IMG/VR virus record: IMGVR_UViG_3300003691_000025
Location: 1 to 39,268 of that record
Source: a virus
Strand: one strand, 5' to 3'
Length of the DNA: 39,268 nt
Shown here: piece by piece, positions 26,665 through 34,946 of the stretch
How positions within the stretch are numbered: position 1 is the stretch's first letter
Layout of the letters: each line of letters begins with the position of its first letter
Program-made: the position numbers and the translations under genes
Notes under the pieces: generated by a model
Seen by the model: only the letters and a program-made list of their open reading frames with translations
Database searches by the model: none
Told to the model about the DNA's origin: nothing

Positions 26665-28887
26665 ATGCATAATGTAGAATATATATGCGGTCTATATGAA
26701 GACAACCCTTATATCCGTATAGCCCCATATACAGGGTATTATCAATTTAGGCGTAAATACGAGTCCCAGACCGATCAAGTAGGCTACTCAGCTAGTAGTC
26801 AGGGTACTCAATATTATTCATGGAGCATCGTAAGAAATAGGCTGAGAGGTGTATATCCGACCGGTGGTAGAATGGGTATGTGTGTGGTCTTAGAAAAAAC
26901 TCGGGCGTCCCGGTTTCTACCCTATGGTGTATATACTTGGCCTTATTATAATATGTCAGACTACCCGACTTGGGGATTTCCGTTGATGCTCAGTAATGGT
27001 AGAGTCGACTATATAGGTGTAGCAGACCAAGCAGCACAGGCCAGTCAAGCTGTAAGCTCGAGTTTAGTATTAGCTTGGACAGTAGGACAGTCCAGTGTGA
27101 ATACTATAAACGATACACATCCTCCAGCTGGATTCTGCACTGATCTGCGTGGTATTCTGACGTATATAAGGAATAGCGACATACCCATACAAACCATCGA
27201 TCTGGATCTCATACCGGCACAACCAGATATGTCCAGATACACAGGAGCAGCACCGGTCGCATCTACCCGATGCCGCTATGACATAGCACCTGTAGACCTA
27301 TGGCCCCCTATATCCGATGATCTAAATGCATCTGCACAATCAGCCCTATCCGAAATCACACCAGTAGGTATATTCTGGCCGTTAGACATAGACCCATTAG
27401 CTAGCAGTGCCAACCTAGATAAGAATAAAGTTCTATCAGCAGTAGAAACATGGAAAGAAATAAATCTTTTCCCTGTAGCCTACGATGATCGTACATATGA
27501 GACCGCCTACGTGGCCAATTATCCTACTGATTATACTGAAGAGCCTAGTACTAACGGCTCGGCCCTATATCTGTCCACCCCTGGATCAATCGACCACATA
27601 GCTCAGCAATTTGACGGTTTTGTGTATTGGGTAACGAGAGACGGTCCGATAGATCGTGTAAATACTATCGCCCTACCTGACGGTACAAATGAGAGAATCG
27701 TAGACCGCCGGGTAATATGCCTACTGTTTGAAGTAGATCTTAACTCTCTTATAGATAATGTAGATAGTAGATATAGGTCAACTGGTAATACATTATTTGG
27801 CTCAAATTCTATATCACCCAGAGATATCAAATCTGAACCAGAGGGTCTTTTAGAACCGCATGGTCTACCTCTCGGTGGCCGGTATAATCAGGTATTCACT
27901 GAATTCGGTATGAATTCTGCTGGTGCACCAGCAGATAGTTCGGCAGCCTGGAGTATACATTCTGAGATACTGCATCACTACGATCTGTCTGGTGTCGTAA
28001 TGTCGGGTAATGTGGTCATTGATTCGGATATAGTATCCAGATCAATGACTGCTGGACAGGTACACCATTTTGCCTGGAGTGAATTAGGTCGTGTTTTTAG
28101 ATACTCCGACACATCGACGATGCCGTCTGGTGGATCATTATCCCTTATAGGTGCAATGGCCACTATGTCTACCATGAGTATATTGGGTCAGGGAAGTCAA
28201 TTTACCAATGATCGATTTGCTGTATACCTCGGTGGTATATCCTACTCAGTTCTACAGAATAATACTATGCCTGAGATGGGTGTAGCGATAGGTAGTCACC
28301 GGGGTAATCATACTATACATTTGCTAGAATGCGGTGCCGACCTAAGTAATACAACAGAGGATGAAGATATAGACGACGATTCACCGGCTACAGATGGCGC
28401 TCCACCCAACCTAAATAGGATGTTAGAATTACCTAAGGTCATATTTCAGTATAACGGCTTCGGTGCATCCCCACATAAACTGACTTTTTTAGATAATGGC
28501 ATAATACTAATTCCTACAGATATAGGTATACTGCAGTATGACTATATAAATAATGATATAATGGGAGAATGGTTAAATCCAACACTGATACCATCTATCA
28601 GAGATGGTATCTATATCGATGGAGGAGATAAATTGAATATACTGTATCACTCAATTCCTTCAATGGTCAATATCGAAGTCGATGGTCAGATGATGAGTTA
28701 CCCAGAACCATCTCTCAGTGTACATACTCAGAAAGATGGTATACCACATATTCTATCCGACCAGGATACATTATGTGTGGATGCTGAATATGTATATGAG
28801 AAGGCATCTCATATAGGTAGTTATGGACAAGTAACATTCCATAGTGCTGATTTCTCCGGAGATCTCATCATAAAATTAGTAAGATAA
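26665..28887 (+). CDS. Unknown 740-aa protein, possible virion component
   Basis: No family recognised. The open frame extends to 26608, but ATG 26665 is chosen because GGAG lies 8 nt upstream and it starts just after the previous gene's stop. The protein is beta-type in composition, with aromatic strands near the start (YIRIAPYTGYYQFRRKY) and Gly/Ser/Thr-rich strands throughout. An acidic linker DEDIDDDSPATD (about 578-589) separates a C-terminal 150-residue part with repeating short strands (KLTFLDNGIILIPTDIGILQYDY, GDKLNILYHS) that could be a partial propeller. No signal peptide. It is the last of four such genes before the second topoisomerase subunit. Confidence 0.58.
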   Translation: MHNVEYICGLYEDNPYIRIAPYTGYYQFRRKYESQTDQVGYSASSQGTQYYSWSIVRNRLRGVYPTGGRMGMCVVLEKTRASRFLPYGVYTWPYYNMSDYPTWGFPLMLSNGRVDYIGVADQAAQASQAVSSSLVLAWTVGQSSVNTINDTHPPAGFCTDLRGILTYIRNSDIPIQTIDLDLIPAQPDMSRYTGAAPVASTRCRYDIAPVDLWPPISDDLNASAQSALSEITPVGIFWPLDIDPLASSANLDKNKVLSAVETWKEINLFPVAYDDRTYETAYVANYPTDYTEEPSTNGSALYLSTPGSIDHIAQQFDGFVYWVTRDGPIDRVNTIALPDGTNERIVDRRVICLLFEVDLNSLIDNVDSRYRSTGNTLFGSNSISPRDIKSEPEGLLEPHGLPLGGRYNQVFTEFGMNSAGAPADSSAAWSIHSEILHHYDLSGVVMSGNVVIDSDIVSRSMTAGQVHHFAWSELGRVFRYSDTSTMPSGGSLSLIGAMATMSTMSILGQGSQFTNDRFAVYLGGISYSVLQNNTMPEMGVAIGSHRGNHTIHLLECGADLSNTTEDEDIDDDSPATDGAPPNLNRMLELPKVIFQYNGFGASPHKLTFLDNGIILIPTDIGILQYDYINNDIMGEWLNPTLIPSIRDGIYIDGGDKLNILYHSIPSMVNIEVDGQMMSYPEPSLSVHTQKDGIPHILSDQDTLCVDAEYVYEKASHIGSYGQVTFHSADFSGDLIIKLVR
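27916..27935. repeat. Perfect 20-nt palindrome in coding sequence
   Basis: TCTGCTGGTG followed directly by its reverse complement CACCAGCAGA, with no spacer. This could be a dyad binding site or a cruciform rather than a normal RNA hairpin. Confidence 0.88.
28587..28611. repeat. Perfect 10-bp hairpin in coding sequence
   Basis: GATACCATCT (28587-28596), 5-nt loop, AGATGGTATC (28602-28611), near the 3' end of the 740-aa gene. No T-run follows. Confidence 0.88.
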
Positions 28888-28906
28888 AACACAACAGGGA
28901 GAGTAC

Positions 28907-30199
28907 ATGCAGACTGGTAATAAGAGGACGATAAGTGATTTCCTTAATACTGAATTCAGACAATATGCACTATATACAGTACATGGCCGGGCATTACCAA
29001 CCCTACTCGATGGATTTAAGCCTGTACACAAAAAGATAATGTGGACAGCTCGTAGGAAGGCTGCGAATAAGCCAGTCAAGACTGTATCTCTATCTGGCTA
29101 TGTAATAGCTGACGCTGATTATAAACATGGTGATGCCTCAGCCATAGATTCTATAGTAAATATGGCCGCTCCTTGGCGAAACAATCTTAACCTATTGGAA
29201 GGTCTGGGTAATTTTGGATGGAGGATGGTACCTGAGGCCGGGGCCCCTAGATATACCAAGGTGCAATTGCATGATAATTTCAATAGATGGTTTAGTGACT
29301 TTAACGCCCTTGATTTTGTGCCTGGTGACGATGGCGCATTCTATGAACCAGTATGTTATTACGCCAATGTGCCCTGGTTCTTCGTTAATGGTTTTAGAGG
29401 TATAGCAACTGGCTATAGTTGCTTCTGTCATCCAAGAGACCCTCAAAAATTAGCACAGTTAATGTTAGACCTCCTCGACGGAAAGGTTCCATGCACATCA
29501 TCATTGGATATATCATATCCAGAGTATGATGGTATTATAGCTGATGGTATGTCGATGGGAGCAGTAAAAAAGATATCTCAGAAGAAAATGGCCATATGCT
29601 CACTACCAGTAGAGTATACCATTGAGTCATATGCAAAATATCTGTCTAATCTAATAGATAAGGGTATCATACGGGATTTTCATAAGACTGTAGCCGAGGG
29701 ACAACCACCTTTCGTAGTCGATCTCAAGGGTCCATTAGCTAACCCTATAAAGTCTTTAGGTCTGTCAAGGAAACTCACGGGCGAGACCCTCACCTTTATA
29801 CACGATGGCCATCTTGTTGAATTTGATACACCATGGGATGCAGTAGGTCTATTCGTGCAAGAGAGATTGAAGATAGCTGGTAAGGGTCTGCAAGCAGCAA
29901 AAACATCTAACCAAGATCTGCAATCCCGTATACAGACAAAGATCCGATTTGTCGAATTGCTGACAGAAAGAGGCCTTGAGGGGCTTACTAGGCAGGATCT
30001 ACGCAAGATCATAGTTGGTCTAGATAGACCCGATATGGCTGATACTCTACTTAGTATGGCAGCCAGTAAAATGACCGAAGATAGTATAGGTAAATGGACT
30101 GATCAGATCATGAATCTGTCTGAAGACCTATCCGTACTTAACTCAGTTAATCCATCCATTTGGTTGAAATATAACATACTTAATCAACCATCGAGTTAA
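28907..30199 (+). CDS. DNA topoisomerase II cleavage subunit (GyrA/ParC, T4 gp52-like)
   Basis: Breaks and rejoins both DNA strands through a tyrosine ester; partner of the ATPase subunit at 18156. GGGAGA lies 6 nt before the ATG. In 430 residues: RALPTLLDGFKPVHKKIMW (28-46, the R-P-x-x-DG-x-KP-x-H family signature), YKHGDAS (72-78) and AGAPRYTKVQL with catalytic Tyr116 after Arg115. The IATGYSCFCHPR segment (about 166-177) fits the isoleucine region that intercalates DNA. It stops after the coiled-coil part and lacks the C-terminal beta-pinwheel that wraps DNA in GyrA, as does the 442-residue T4 gp52. It should therefore relax or decatenate rather than supercoil, by analogy with T4. Confidence 0.93.
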   Translation: MQTGNKRTISDFLNTEFRQYALYTVHGRALPTLLDGFKPVHKKIMWTARRKAANKPVKTVSLSGYVIADADYKHGDASAIDSIVNMAAPWRNNLNLLEGLGNFGWRMVPEAGAPRYTKVQLHDNFNRWFSDFNALDFVPGDDGAFYEPVCYYANVPWFFVNGFRGIATGYSCFCHPRDPQKLAQLMLDLLDGKVPCTSSLDISYPEYDGIIADGMSMGAVKKISQKKMAICSLPVEYTIESYAKYLSNLIDKGIIRDFHKTVAEGQPPFVVDLKGPLANPIKSLGLSRKLTGETLTFIHDGHLVEFDTPWDAVGLFVQERLKIAGKGLQAAKTSNQDLQSRIQTKIRFVELLTERGLEGLTRQDLRKIIVGLDRPDMADTLLSMAASKMTEDSIGKWTDQIMNLSEDLSVLNSVNPSIWLKYNILNQPSS

Positions 30200-30217
30200 G
30201 AATAAGGAGCTAATTAG

Positions 30218-31177
30218 ATGTATATGAAGCGACTATTATGTGCCGATCTGCATATAGGGAAAGGCACAGTGAAGGAGGATGAAGTCTTTGATATAGCAGA
30301 CTTCATCCTGGAGACTGCGATAGCAAAGAAATGTACCCATCTTGATATTCTTGGTGACCTACTGGAGAACAGGGCCCTCCTAATGTTCCGTATATGGCCA
30401 AGAGTACAATCCTGGTTCGACAAACTGATCGAAGCTGGTATAACAGTCAATCTGATGGCCGGTAACCATGATTTCTATGGTAATGAAGTACGTAGGCCAT
30501 CCAATTTTCGATATGTACAATTAAATCCTGCCGTCAATATAATAGACACTCTATTCACTGACCCCGATGGAGTTGTCTGGGTCCCCTGGTTATTCAAAGA
30601 CGAGAAGATCGACACCACAGGTGGTAAAGTAGTATTTGCTCATCTGCCTATAAATGGATTCAGAATGACTAAATCCATGATAGCCGATAATGGCGTAGAC
30701 CTAGCTGGTACAACAGATCTACCTATATATGCTGGTGATTTCCATCTGGCTCAAGTATCCGGCAACATAAGATACTTGGGCTCTATCATGCACCATACCT
30801 GGAATGATGCCAACACTAAAAAAAGCATCTATGTACTGGATGAAAAGTTCCAGGTGGAAGAAGTAGTACCATTAAATCCATTATTCACTGACCTACTGAA
30901 AATCAATTACAGCGAACTCAGTGACCTGCAGATAGAGGGAAAGGCCAGAGTAACTGTCACCGATGTGCCGAAGGGTGAAGAGGAACTGGTGATACAGGTA
31001 GCTACTAATAAGGGGGCCACTTCCGTTGAGTGCTTATCCAAATCCGATGAAGTGGACGATGAGGAGCAAGAAGTAGACGGCCATATGACCGTAGATGAGG
31101 CTATAGGTGAGCAAGTCGACCTACATGACATGACAGATGAATTGGCCGAATTTCATCAGGAGATGAAAAATGGATAA
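30218..31177 (+). CDS. Mre11/SbcD-like nuclease subunit (T4 gp47-like)
   Basis: A manganese-dependent metallophosphatase nuclease that acts with the Rad50-like ATPase downstream on DNA ends in recombination and replication restart. The ATG has AAGGAG 8 nt upstream. The motifs are in order: CADLHIG (D10, H12), ILGDLLENR (D47), MAGNHDFYG (N83, H84, D85), FAHLPI (H142) and YAGDFHLAQ (H176). The last motif has D where the family typically has H (G-H-x-H), which may change one metal contact. The C-terminal 60 residues are acidic (EVDDEEQEVDG) and probably contact the partner. It overlaps the ATPase gene by 8 nt, the normal SbcD-SbcC arrangement. Confidence 0.9.
   Translation: MYMKRLLCADLHIGKGTVKEDEVFDIADFILETAIAKKCTHLDILGDLLENRALLMFRIWPRVQSWFDKLIEAGITVNLMAGNHDFYGNEVRRPSNFRYVQLNPAVNIIDTLFTDPDGVVWVPWLFKDEKIDTTGGKVVFAHLPINGFRMTKSMIADNGVDLAGTTDLPIYAGDFHLAQVSGNIRYLGSIMHHTWNDANTKKSIYVLDEKFQVEEVVPLNPLFTDLLKINYSELSDLQIEGKARVTVTDVPKGEEELVIQVATNKGATSVECLSKSDEVDDEEQEVDGHMTVDEAIGEQVDLHDMTDELAEFHQEMKNG
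30276..30309. repeat. Perfect 12-bp hairpin in the SbcD-like gene
   Basis: AGGATGAAGTCT (30276-30287), 10-nt loop, AGACTTCATCCT (30298-30309). It starts about 60 nt into the gene and encodes EDEVFDIADFIL. Confidence 0.9.
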
Positions 31178-33011
31178 TAAAATAAGACCAATCTATGTGG
31201 AACTTCGAAATTTCGGTTCTTTCGGTAATAAGGTAACCAGAGTGGATTTTCCTGGACCTGGTGAGTCTATGCTGATAAGGGGACCGGTAGGCTCGGGTAA
31301 ATCCTCTATATTGAATGCTATGTTTTGGTGTATAACTGGTAAGAAGATGTCGCGTAAAGGTGGTACGCTCGTCAATACAGTCAATCAAAAGAACATGGTA
31401 GTCACATGTGCTTGGGTCATTCCTGGAGAAAAGGAGCCCTTAGTAGTTACTCGGGGTATGAAGCCAGCACAGCTAAAAGTCTCTGGTGTGGATGGTACGA
31501 TACAGAAAGAGATGGCTCAAGAATTGACACGCCGGTTACCTATCACAGATCCACAGGTACTCTTGAATCTGTGTATATTGTCAGTGTCCAGGAGTCTACC
31601 ATTCTTTGATTTGGGTAAACAAGATCGTATGGGGTTTCTGCGTAATTTTGTAGATACTCAGTTACTGGATACACTAGCAGTCCGGTCCAAGAATGTGCAC
31701 CTTGATTCGAAAAGAGAATCAGATATCCTGTCGGGTGAGGTGAGAGTATTGACCAGCCAAGTAGCCAGTATGGCTAATAAATTGCATACCACTGTATGCG
31801 ATGATGAAAAGCCGACCAAGGCCATGAATCAGGATTACCGGGCCAAAGTAGAACGAGGAAAGACAGTTGCCCTAAAATTACTGAAGAGGGCAGATGAGGA
31901 TCTCTCGTCCTTCTCAACTGGTGTATATACTGTTGAACCAGACGATCTACCAGACCGAGAATATAAAAGTCCTGAAATGGGTCAAGATATACTGGCCAAT
32001 ATTGAAGCACTGGGTCTATCTGGTCTGAATGAGAAGTTAAAAGGCCTGCAAGATATAAAACGAAAGATATTGGCTAGATTGGAGTCAGTCAATAAGTCGA
32101 TTACAAATGCTGAGGCCGATGCCAGTGGTATAGAATCTATCGAGTGTAGGGCGTATTTCGACTCTGTAGTTCTACTACATCGTGATGACCTGGCCATACT
32201 AAAACCAGATTTGCAACAAGTTAACAGTGTACTAGATGATCTGGAAAATAAGGTAGAACAAACCAATAGTAAGGCAAGAAAGATCAAGCGGGGACTAGGC
32301 GACATACAGACAAGTATCATACAAGCCCGTCAACGCCTACAAGCCGATATTAGTCAGCTGACAACTATGCTAGACTTTGATGATAAGACCAGACAGCATG
32401 TGAACGAGATAGAGGCAAAGAAAGCAGCCTGGACTACTTTGGACGGTCTGAGAAAAGAGACCGAGGCTAAATTGGAGGAGATGTCTATTCGGCAAGCGAC
32501 ATTATCCAGACGAACCATGATAGCCGCCGAGTATAGGACCATACTGGACTCCACTTGGAGTTATATGACAAGGCGGATGGTACCATATCTCAATAGTCGT
32601 ATACCAGTCTACATGAAGGCCCTTGATATGGATTTCCATATGGCACTAGACTCATCCGATATATCCAAGCCTATATTTAAGGGTAGACCAGGTGTAGGTC
32701 ATCTCAAACTGGAAGACCTGTCTACTGGCCAGAAGAGAGTACTGTCGTTCTGTCTAGCCCATGCCTTGCGGGATCTAGAGGCTACTACACATGGCGTGGA
32801 TATCGGATTCCTCGCCGTTGATGAATTGTCTGGTAACTTTGATAGTGATTTGGTAGACCGTATGATGGAGTTTGAATTTGGCTATATGGGTAGTCATCAA
32901 TCCTCTCTAATCGTCATAACACATGACATAGCTCTACAACAGAGGTCTGAGTGGGATCACATCTATTCTGTGGACCGAAATGTATTCTCTACTGTAGATA
33001 AGGTGAAATAG
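31170..33011 (+). CDS. Rad50/SbcC-like ATPase (T4 gp46-like)
   Basis: Clamps DNA and gates the nuclease subunit encoded just upstream. At 613 residues it is near T4 gp46. Walker A is GPVGSGKSS (38-46). The C-terminal lobe has the ABC signature DLSTGQKRV, then Walker B FLAVDELSGNFD and the ITHD switch histidine. The middle (about 155-455) is coiled-coil-like, with many charged heptads and breaks. A CxxC zinc hook, which normally joins two Rad50-type coils at their tips, is absent: no CxxC occurs anywhere in the protein. It overlaps the nuclease gene by 8 nt. Confidence 0.92.
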   Translation: MDNKIRPIYVELRNFGSFGNKVTRVDFPGPGESMLIRGPVGSGKSSILNAMFWCITGKKMSRKGGTLVNTVNQKNMVVTCAWVIPGEKEPLVVTRGMKPAQLKVSGVDGTIQKEMAQELTRRLPITDPQVLLNLCILSVSRSLPFFDLGKQDRMGFLRNFVDTQLLDTLAVRSKNVHLDSKRESDILSGEVRVLTSQVASMANKLHTTVCDDEKPTKAMNQDYRAKVERGKTVALKLLKRADEDLSSFSTGVYTVEPDDLPDREYKSPEMGQDILANIEALGLSGLNEKLKGLQDIKRKILARLESVNKSITNAEADASGIESIECRAYFDSVVLLHRDDLAILKPDLQQVNSVLDDLENKVEQTNSKARKIKRGLGDIQTSIIQARQRLQADISQLTTMLDFDDKTRQHVNEIEAKKAAWTTLDGLRKETEAKLEEMSIRQATLSRRTMIAAEYRTILDSTWSYMTRRMVPYLNSRIPVYMKALDMDFHMALDSSDISKPIFKGRPGVGHLKLEDLSTGQKRVLSFCLAHALRDLEATTHGVDIGFLAVDELSGNFDSDLVDRMMEFEFGYMGSHQSSLIVITHDIALQQRSEWDHIYSVDRNVFSTVDKVK

Positions 33012-33014
33012 GGT

Positions 33015-33353
33015 ATGCGGAAATCTGTCTTGTATCTAGCCTGTAGAGCAATATCTGATACTATAGAGGACATACAGGAGGGTGATCGGGATGAGGTGCA
33101 CCATTTACTTATAAATACTGTAGGATCCCTGATTGATCAACTAGCTAATTCAGCATACTACAATACTCTTACAGCACATATGAATTCTATCTGGTCAAAT
33201 GGGCATGTTAGATTCACAACTCAAATGCAACTCGGCTCGACTGATCTTACCCTATCTGTGTTCGGTTATGACATAACAGGGTCGTTTGTCCGGATGTACC
33301 ATTATCCGGAGGACCAATATTTAGATATGCTCTACCAATCTATGCTGGCTTAA
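33015..33353 (+). CDS. Unknown 112-aa protein
   Basis: No family recognised. It starts 3 nt after the Rad50-like stop, so it belongs to the recombination operon and ends it: a convergent hairpin terminator follows 7 nt later. The N-terminal half is helical and acidic (AISDTIEDIQEGDRDEVHHLL), the second half beta-like (VRFTTQMQLGSTDLTLSVFGYD). Its opening (LACRAISD) weakly resembles that of the 139-aa protein at 34104 (LLAHAISD), so the two might be distant paralogues. Length and layout are similar, but the match is too short to rely on. Confidence 0.6.
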   Translation: MRKSVLYLACRAISDTIEDIQEGDRDEVHHLLINTVGSLIDQLANSAYYNTLTAHMNSIWSNGHVRFTTQMQLGSTDLTLSVFGYDITGSFVRMYHYPEDQYLDMLYQSMLA

Positions 33354-33359
33354 AAAGCT

Positions 33360-33389
33360 GTCCGGTGCTCCTTTGATCGAGCACCGGAC
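33360..33389. terminator. Bidirectional hairpin between convergent genes
   Basis: GTCCGGTGCTC (33360-33370) pairs perfectly with GAGCACCGGAC (33379-33389) around CTTTGATC. It lies in the 42-nt gap between the stops of the 112-aa gene and the resolvase-like gene. There is no long T-run on the plus strand and only AGCTTTTTAA on the minus-strand side, so it would terminate better in the minus direction. Confidence 0.7.
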
Positions 33390-33395
33390 ACACCG

Positions 33396-33947
33396 TTACA
33401 GCTCAGCTACTCCTTTGATCGAGCTTTCTCTCTCACACATCAGGTCAAAGAATTTATCCAGGTCCATCACGACTACATAGGTATCCTCATATTTCAGTTT
33501 CAAATACCAATCAGTTCCACCAACTCTCGCCGTGTCTATATACTTCTCAAGAAACCAATTCTTCGCCGCATATTCAATTAGTTGGAGGCCAGATTCACTG
33601 AATAATCGATTAAAGACCTCTATATCGAAGCAGACAGCAGGCTTAAATCTATTTTTCTTGAAGAGCACAATCCATTGAGTATGCTCCAATATATTGGTCG
33701 AAGCCTGTCGTATCCATGATTTCAGATTGAATGACTCATCGGCCTTACACTCACATGACCATGGAAATTCTATACGAGCTGGTCCAATCAATACTATGTC
33801 TACCGATGTACCACCCATAATCCTTGACTGTATACACTCATCCTTGCCATAGGGCATATTAAGTAGAGCGGATACACGTGCTGCCACATACTTCTGAAAC
33901 CTAGCACCCTTATTCTTTGCACTCCGGGTAGTTATTCTCTTTGCCAT
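33396..33947 (-). CDS. PD-(D/E)XK nuclease, Holliday-junction-resolvase-like
   Basis: A 183-residue probable endonuclease. The N-terminus KNKGARFQKYVAARV (11-25) resembles motif I of archaeal Hjc-like and related resolvases, followed by MGGTSVDIVLIG with Asp50 and SCECKADE with Glu66-x-Lys68, the D...ExK catalytic core, then a helix with QAS (81-83). The motif I acidic residue is Gln18 here. Such a nuclease would cut branched DNA before packaging, the job of endonuclease VII in T4, or degrade host DNA. It is alone on the minus strand with its own upstream region. GGAG lies about 13 nt before the ATG. The fold is likely; junction specificity is inferred. Confidence 0.72.
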   Translation of the reverse strand: MAKRITTRSAKNKGARFQKYVAARVSALLNMPYGKDECIQSRIMGGTSVDIVLIGPARIEFPWSCECKADESFNLKSWIRQASTNILEHTQWIVLFKKNRFKPAVCFDIEVFNRLFSESGLQLIEYAAKNWFLEKYIDTARVGGTDWYLKLKYEDTYVVVMDLDKFFDLMCERESSIKGVAEL

Positions 33948-34026
33948 CTTTATATAATACTCCAGTTTTTATATGACCAAACAGAAGAGCCTTATTGGTC
34001 GATCTATGATCATCCTTAGTCATCCA

Positions 34027-34064
34027 ATTTATCATTTGTATCCAATATATTATAAATGATAAAT
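34027..34064. promoter_or_regulatory. Inverted repeat in divergent promoter region
   Basis: ATTTATCATTT (34027-34037) and AAATGATAAAT (34054-34064) are perfect 11-bp arms 16 nt apart, lying between the divergent nuclease (minus) and 139-aa (plus) genes. ATCCAAT occurs at 34022 and 34040, and its reverse complement ATTGGAT at 34096, just before the plus-strand start. The layout suits an operator acting on both genes. No clear sigma-70 promoter is resolved in the 156-nt gap. Confidence 0.55.
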
Positions 34065-34103
34065 AGTCAATAAGTACACTCACTTAAACAAACGGGTTAT
34101 TGG

Positions 34104-34523
34104 ATGAATCTTACCCCCTATATATTGCTGGCACATGCCATATCTGATGAATCAGCACAGCTGAATAGGTGGACTGATGACTTGAATATTCAATTCGATG
34201 CTGGCTCGAAACTGAAACCCTGGGTTTGCTGTAAATTAGTATCCACCATGTATGAGTCAGTAATTACAGCATTAAGGATGAAGAAGAATAGCCAATTTGA
34301 TATCACTGGTCATCCCGGTTACATATATGGCTACTTCACAGAGTCTGAAAAATCTATCTGTCTGACGGTGACAATCACCATTATACTAGATGGGTCTAAT
34401 GATGTGGGTATAGAATTAACAGCCACCACTCCTGGCCTATCCCCCCTGTATGTGTGCACTATAGATAAAAATGATCTAACTCAGCATAGATATACATTAC
34501 TAAAACAGCTGGTACTAATATGA
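34104..34523 (+). CDS. Unknown 139-aa protein
   Basis: No family recognised. It is the first gene of a plus-strand run, with no good ribosome site; GGGTT lies about 12 nt upstream. The N-terminus is helical (ILLAHAISDESAQLNRWTDDL), then a beta region (ICLTVTITIILDGSNDVGIELTATTPG). It overlaps the next gene by 4 nt (ATGA), so the pair is coupled. Overall layout, helix first then strands, resembles the 112-aa protein at 33015. No membrane segment or signal peptide. Confidence 0.58.
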   Translation: MNLTPYILLAHAISDESAQLNRWTDDLNIQFDAGSKLKPWVCCKLVSTMYESVITALRMKKNSQFDITGHPGYIYGYFTESEKSICLTVTITIILDGSNDVGIELTATTPGLSPLYVCTIDKNDLTQHRYTLLKQLVLI

Positions 34524-34873
34524 TAATAATATACAGTGATGGAGCAGTACAGTGCTATGTAGGCACAGAAGCACGAAACATGAATCTACAATTAGCTGAA
34601 CGAATACCAGCCAAGCTTAGATCGACTAGACTTGTACGGATAGCAGCCTTACATGAGAATCATATTAGACTTTACCAATTCATAAATGATACAGAGGACA
34701 TATACCTCTGCCGCCGAGCAGCATTAAAGATAACAATGCTCGAATATATGATGCAGGACCTATGGGGTTTCCCCCTGGATGCTAATAAGCACTACCGGTC
34801 CTCTTTCCCCAAATGCCGCTGTGCCAAGAGAGGTGAAGTCAACTGTCCTATACATTGGCTCCTACCAGTATGA
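34520..34873 (+). CDS. Unknown 117-aa protein with C-terminal cysteines
   Basis: No family recognised. It overlaps the previous gene by 4 nt. It begins IIIYSDGAVQCYV, continues with two predicted helices (RAALKITMLEYMMQDLW) and ends with a cysteine/histidine group, KCRCAKRGEVNCPIHW (about 98-113), that could bind zinc, though four ligands are not clearly spaced as in any named finger. It is small and charged, probably an early accessory protein. Confidence 0.58.
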   Translation: MIIIYSDGAVQCYVGTEARNMNLQLAERIPAKLRSTRLVRIAALHENHIRLYQFINDTEDIYLCRRAALKITMLEYMMQDLWGFPLDANKHYRSSFPKCRCAKRGEVNCPIHWLLPV

Positions 34874-34946
34874 ACAACTAATCTCAGGAAGAATCGACAA
34901 TTTTTGTCGAATAGATCAACCCTTTCTGAGAGAGGTTATTGTAAAG

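Noticed and set aside
34811-34860. Zinc finger in the 117-aa protein
   Set aside because: Cysteines and a histidine cluster (CRC...C..H), but spacing matches no named finger, so I note the residues without assigning one.
34779-34946. Longer N-terminus of the 147-aa protein
   Set aside because: It would overlap the preceding gene by 95 nt, and a ribosome-site-like AGAGG precedes the later ATG.
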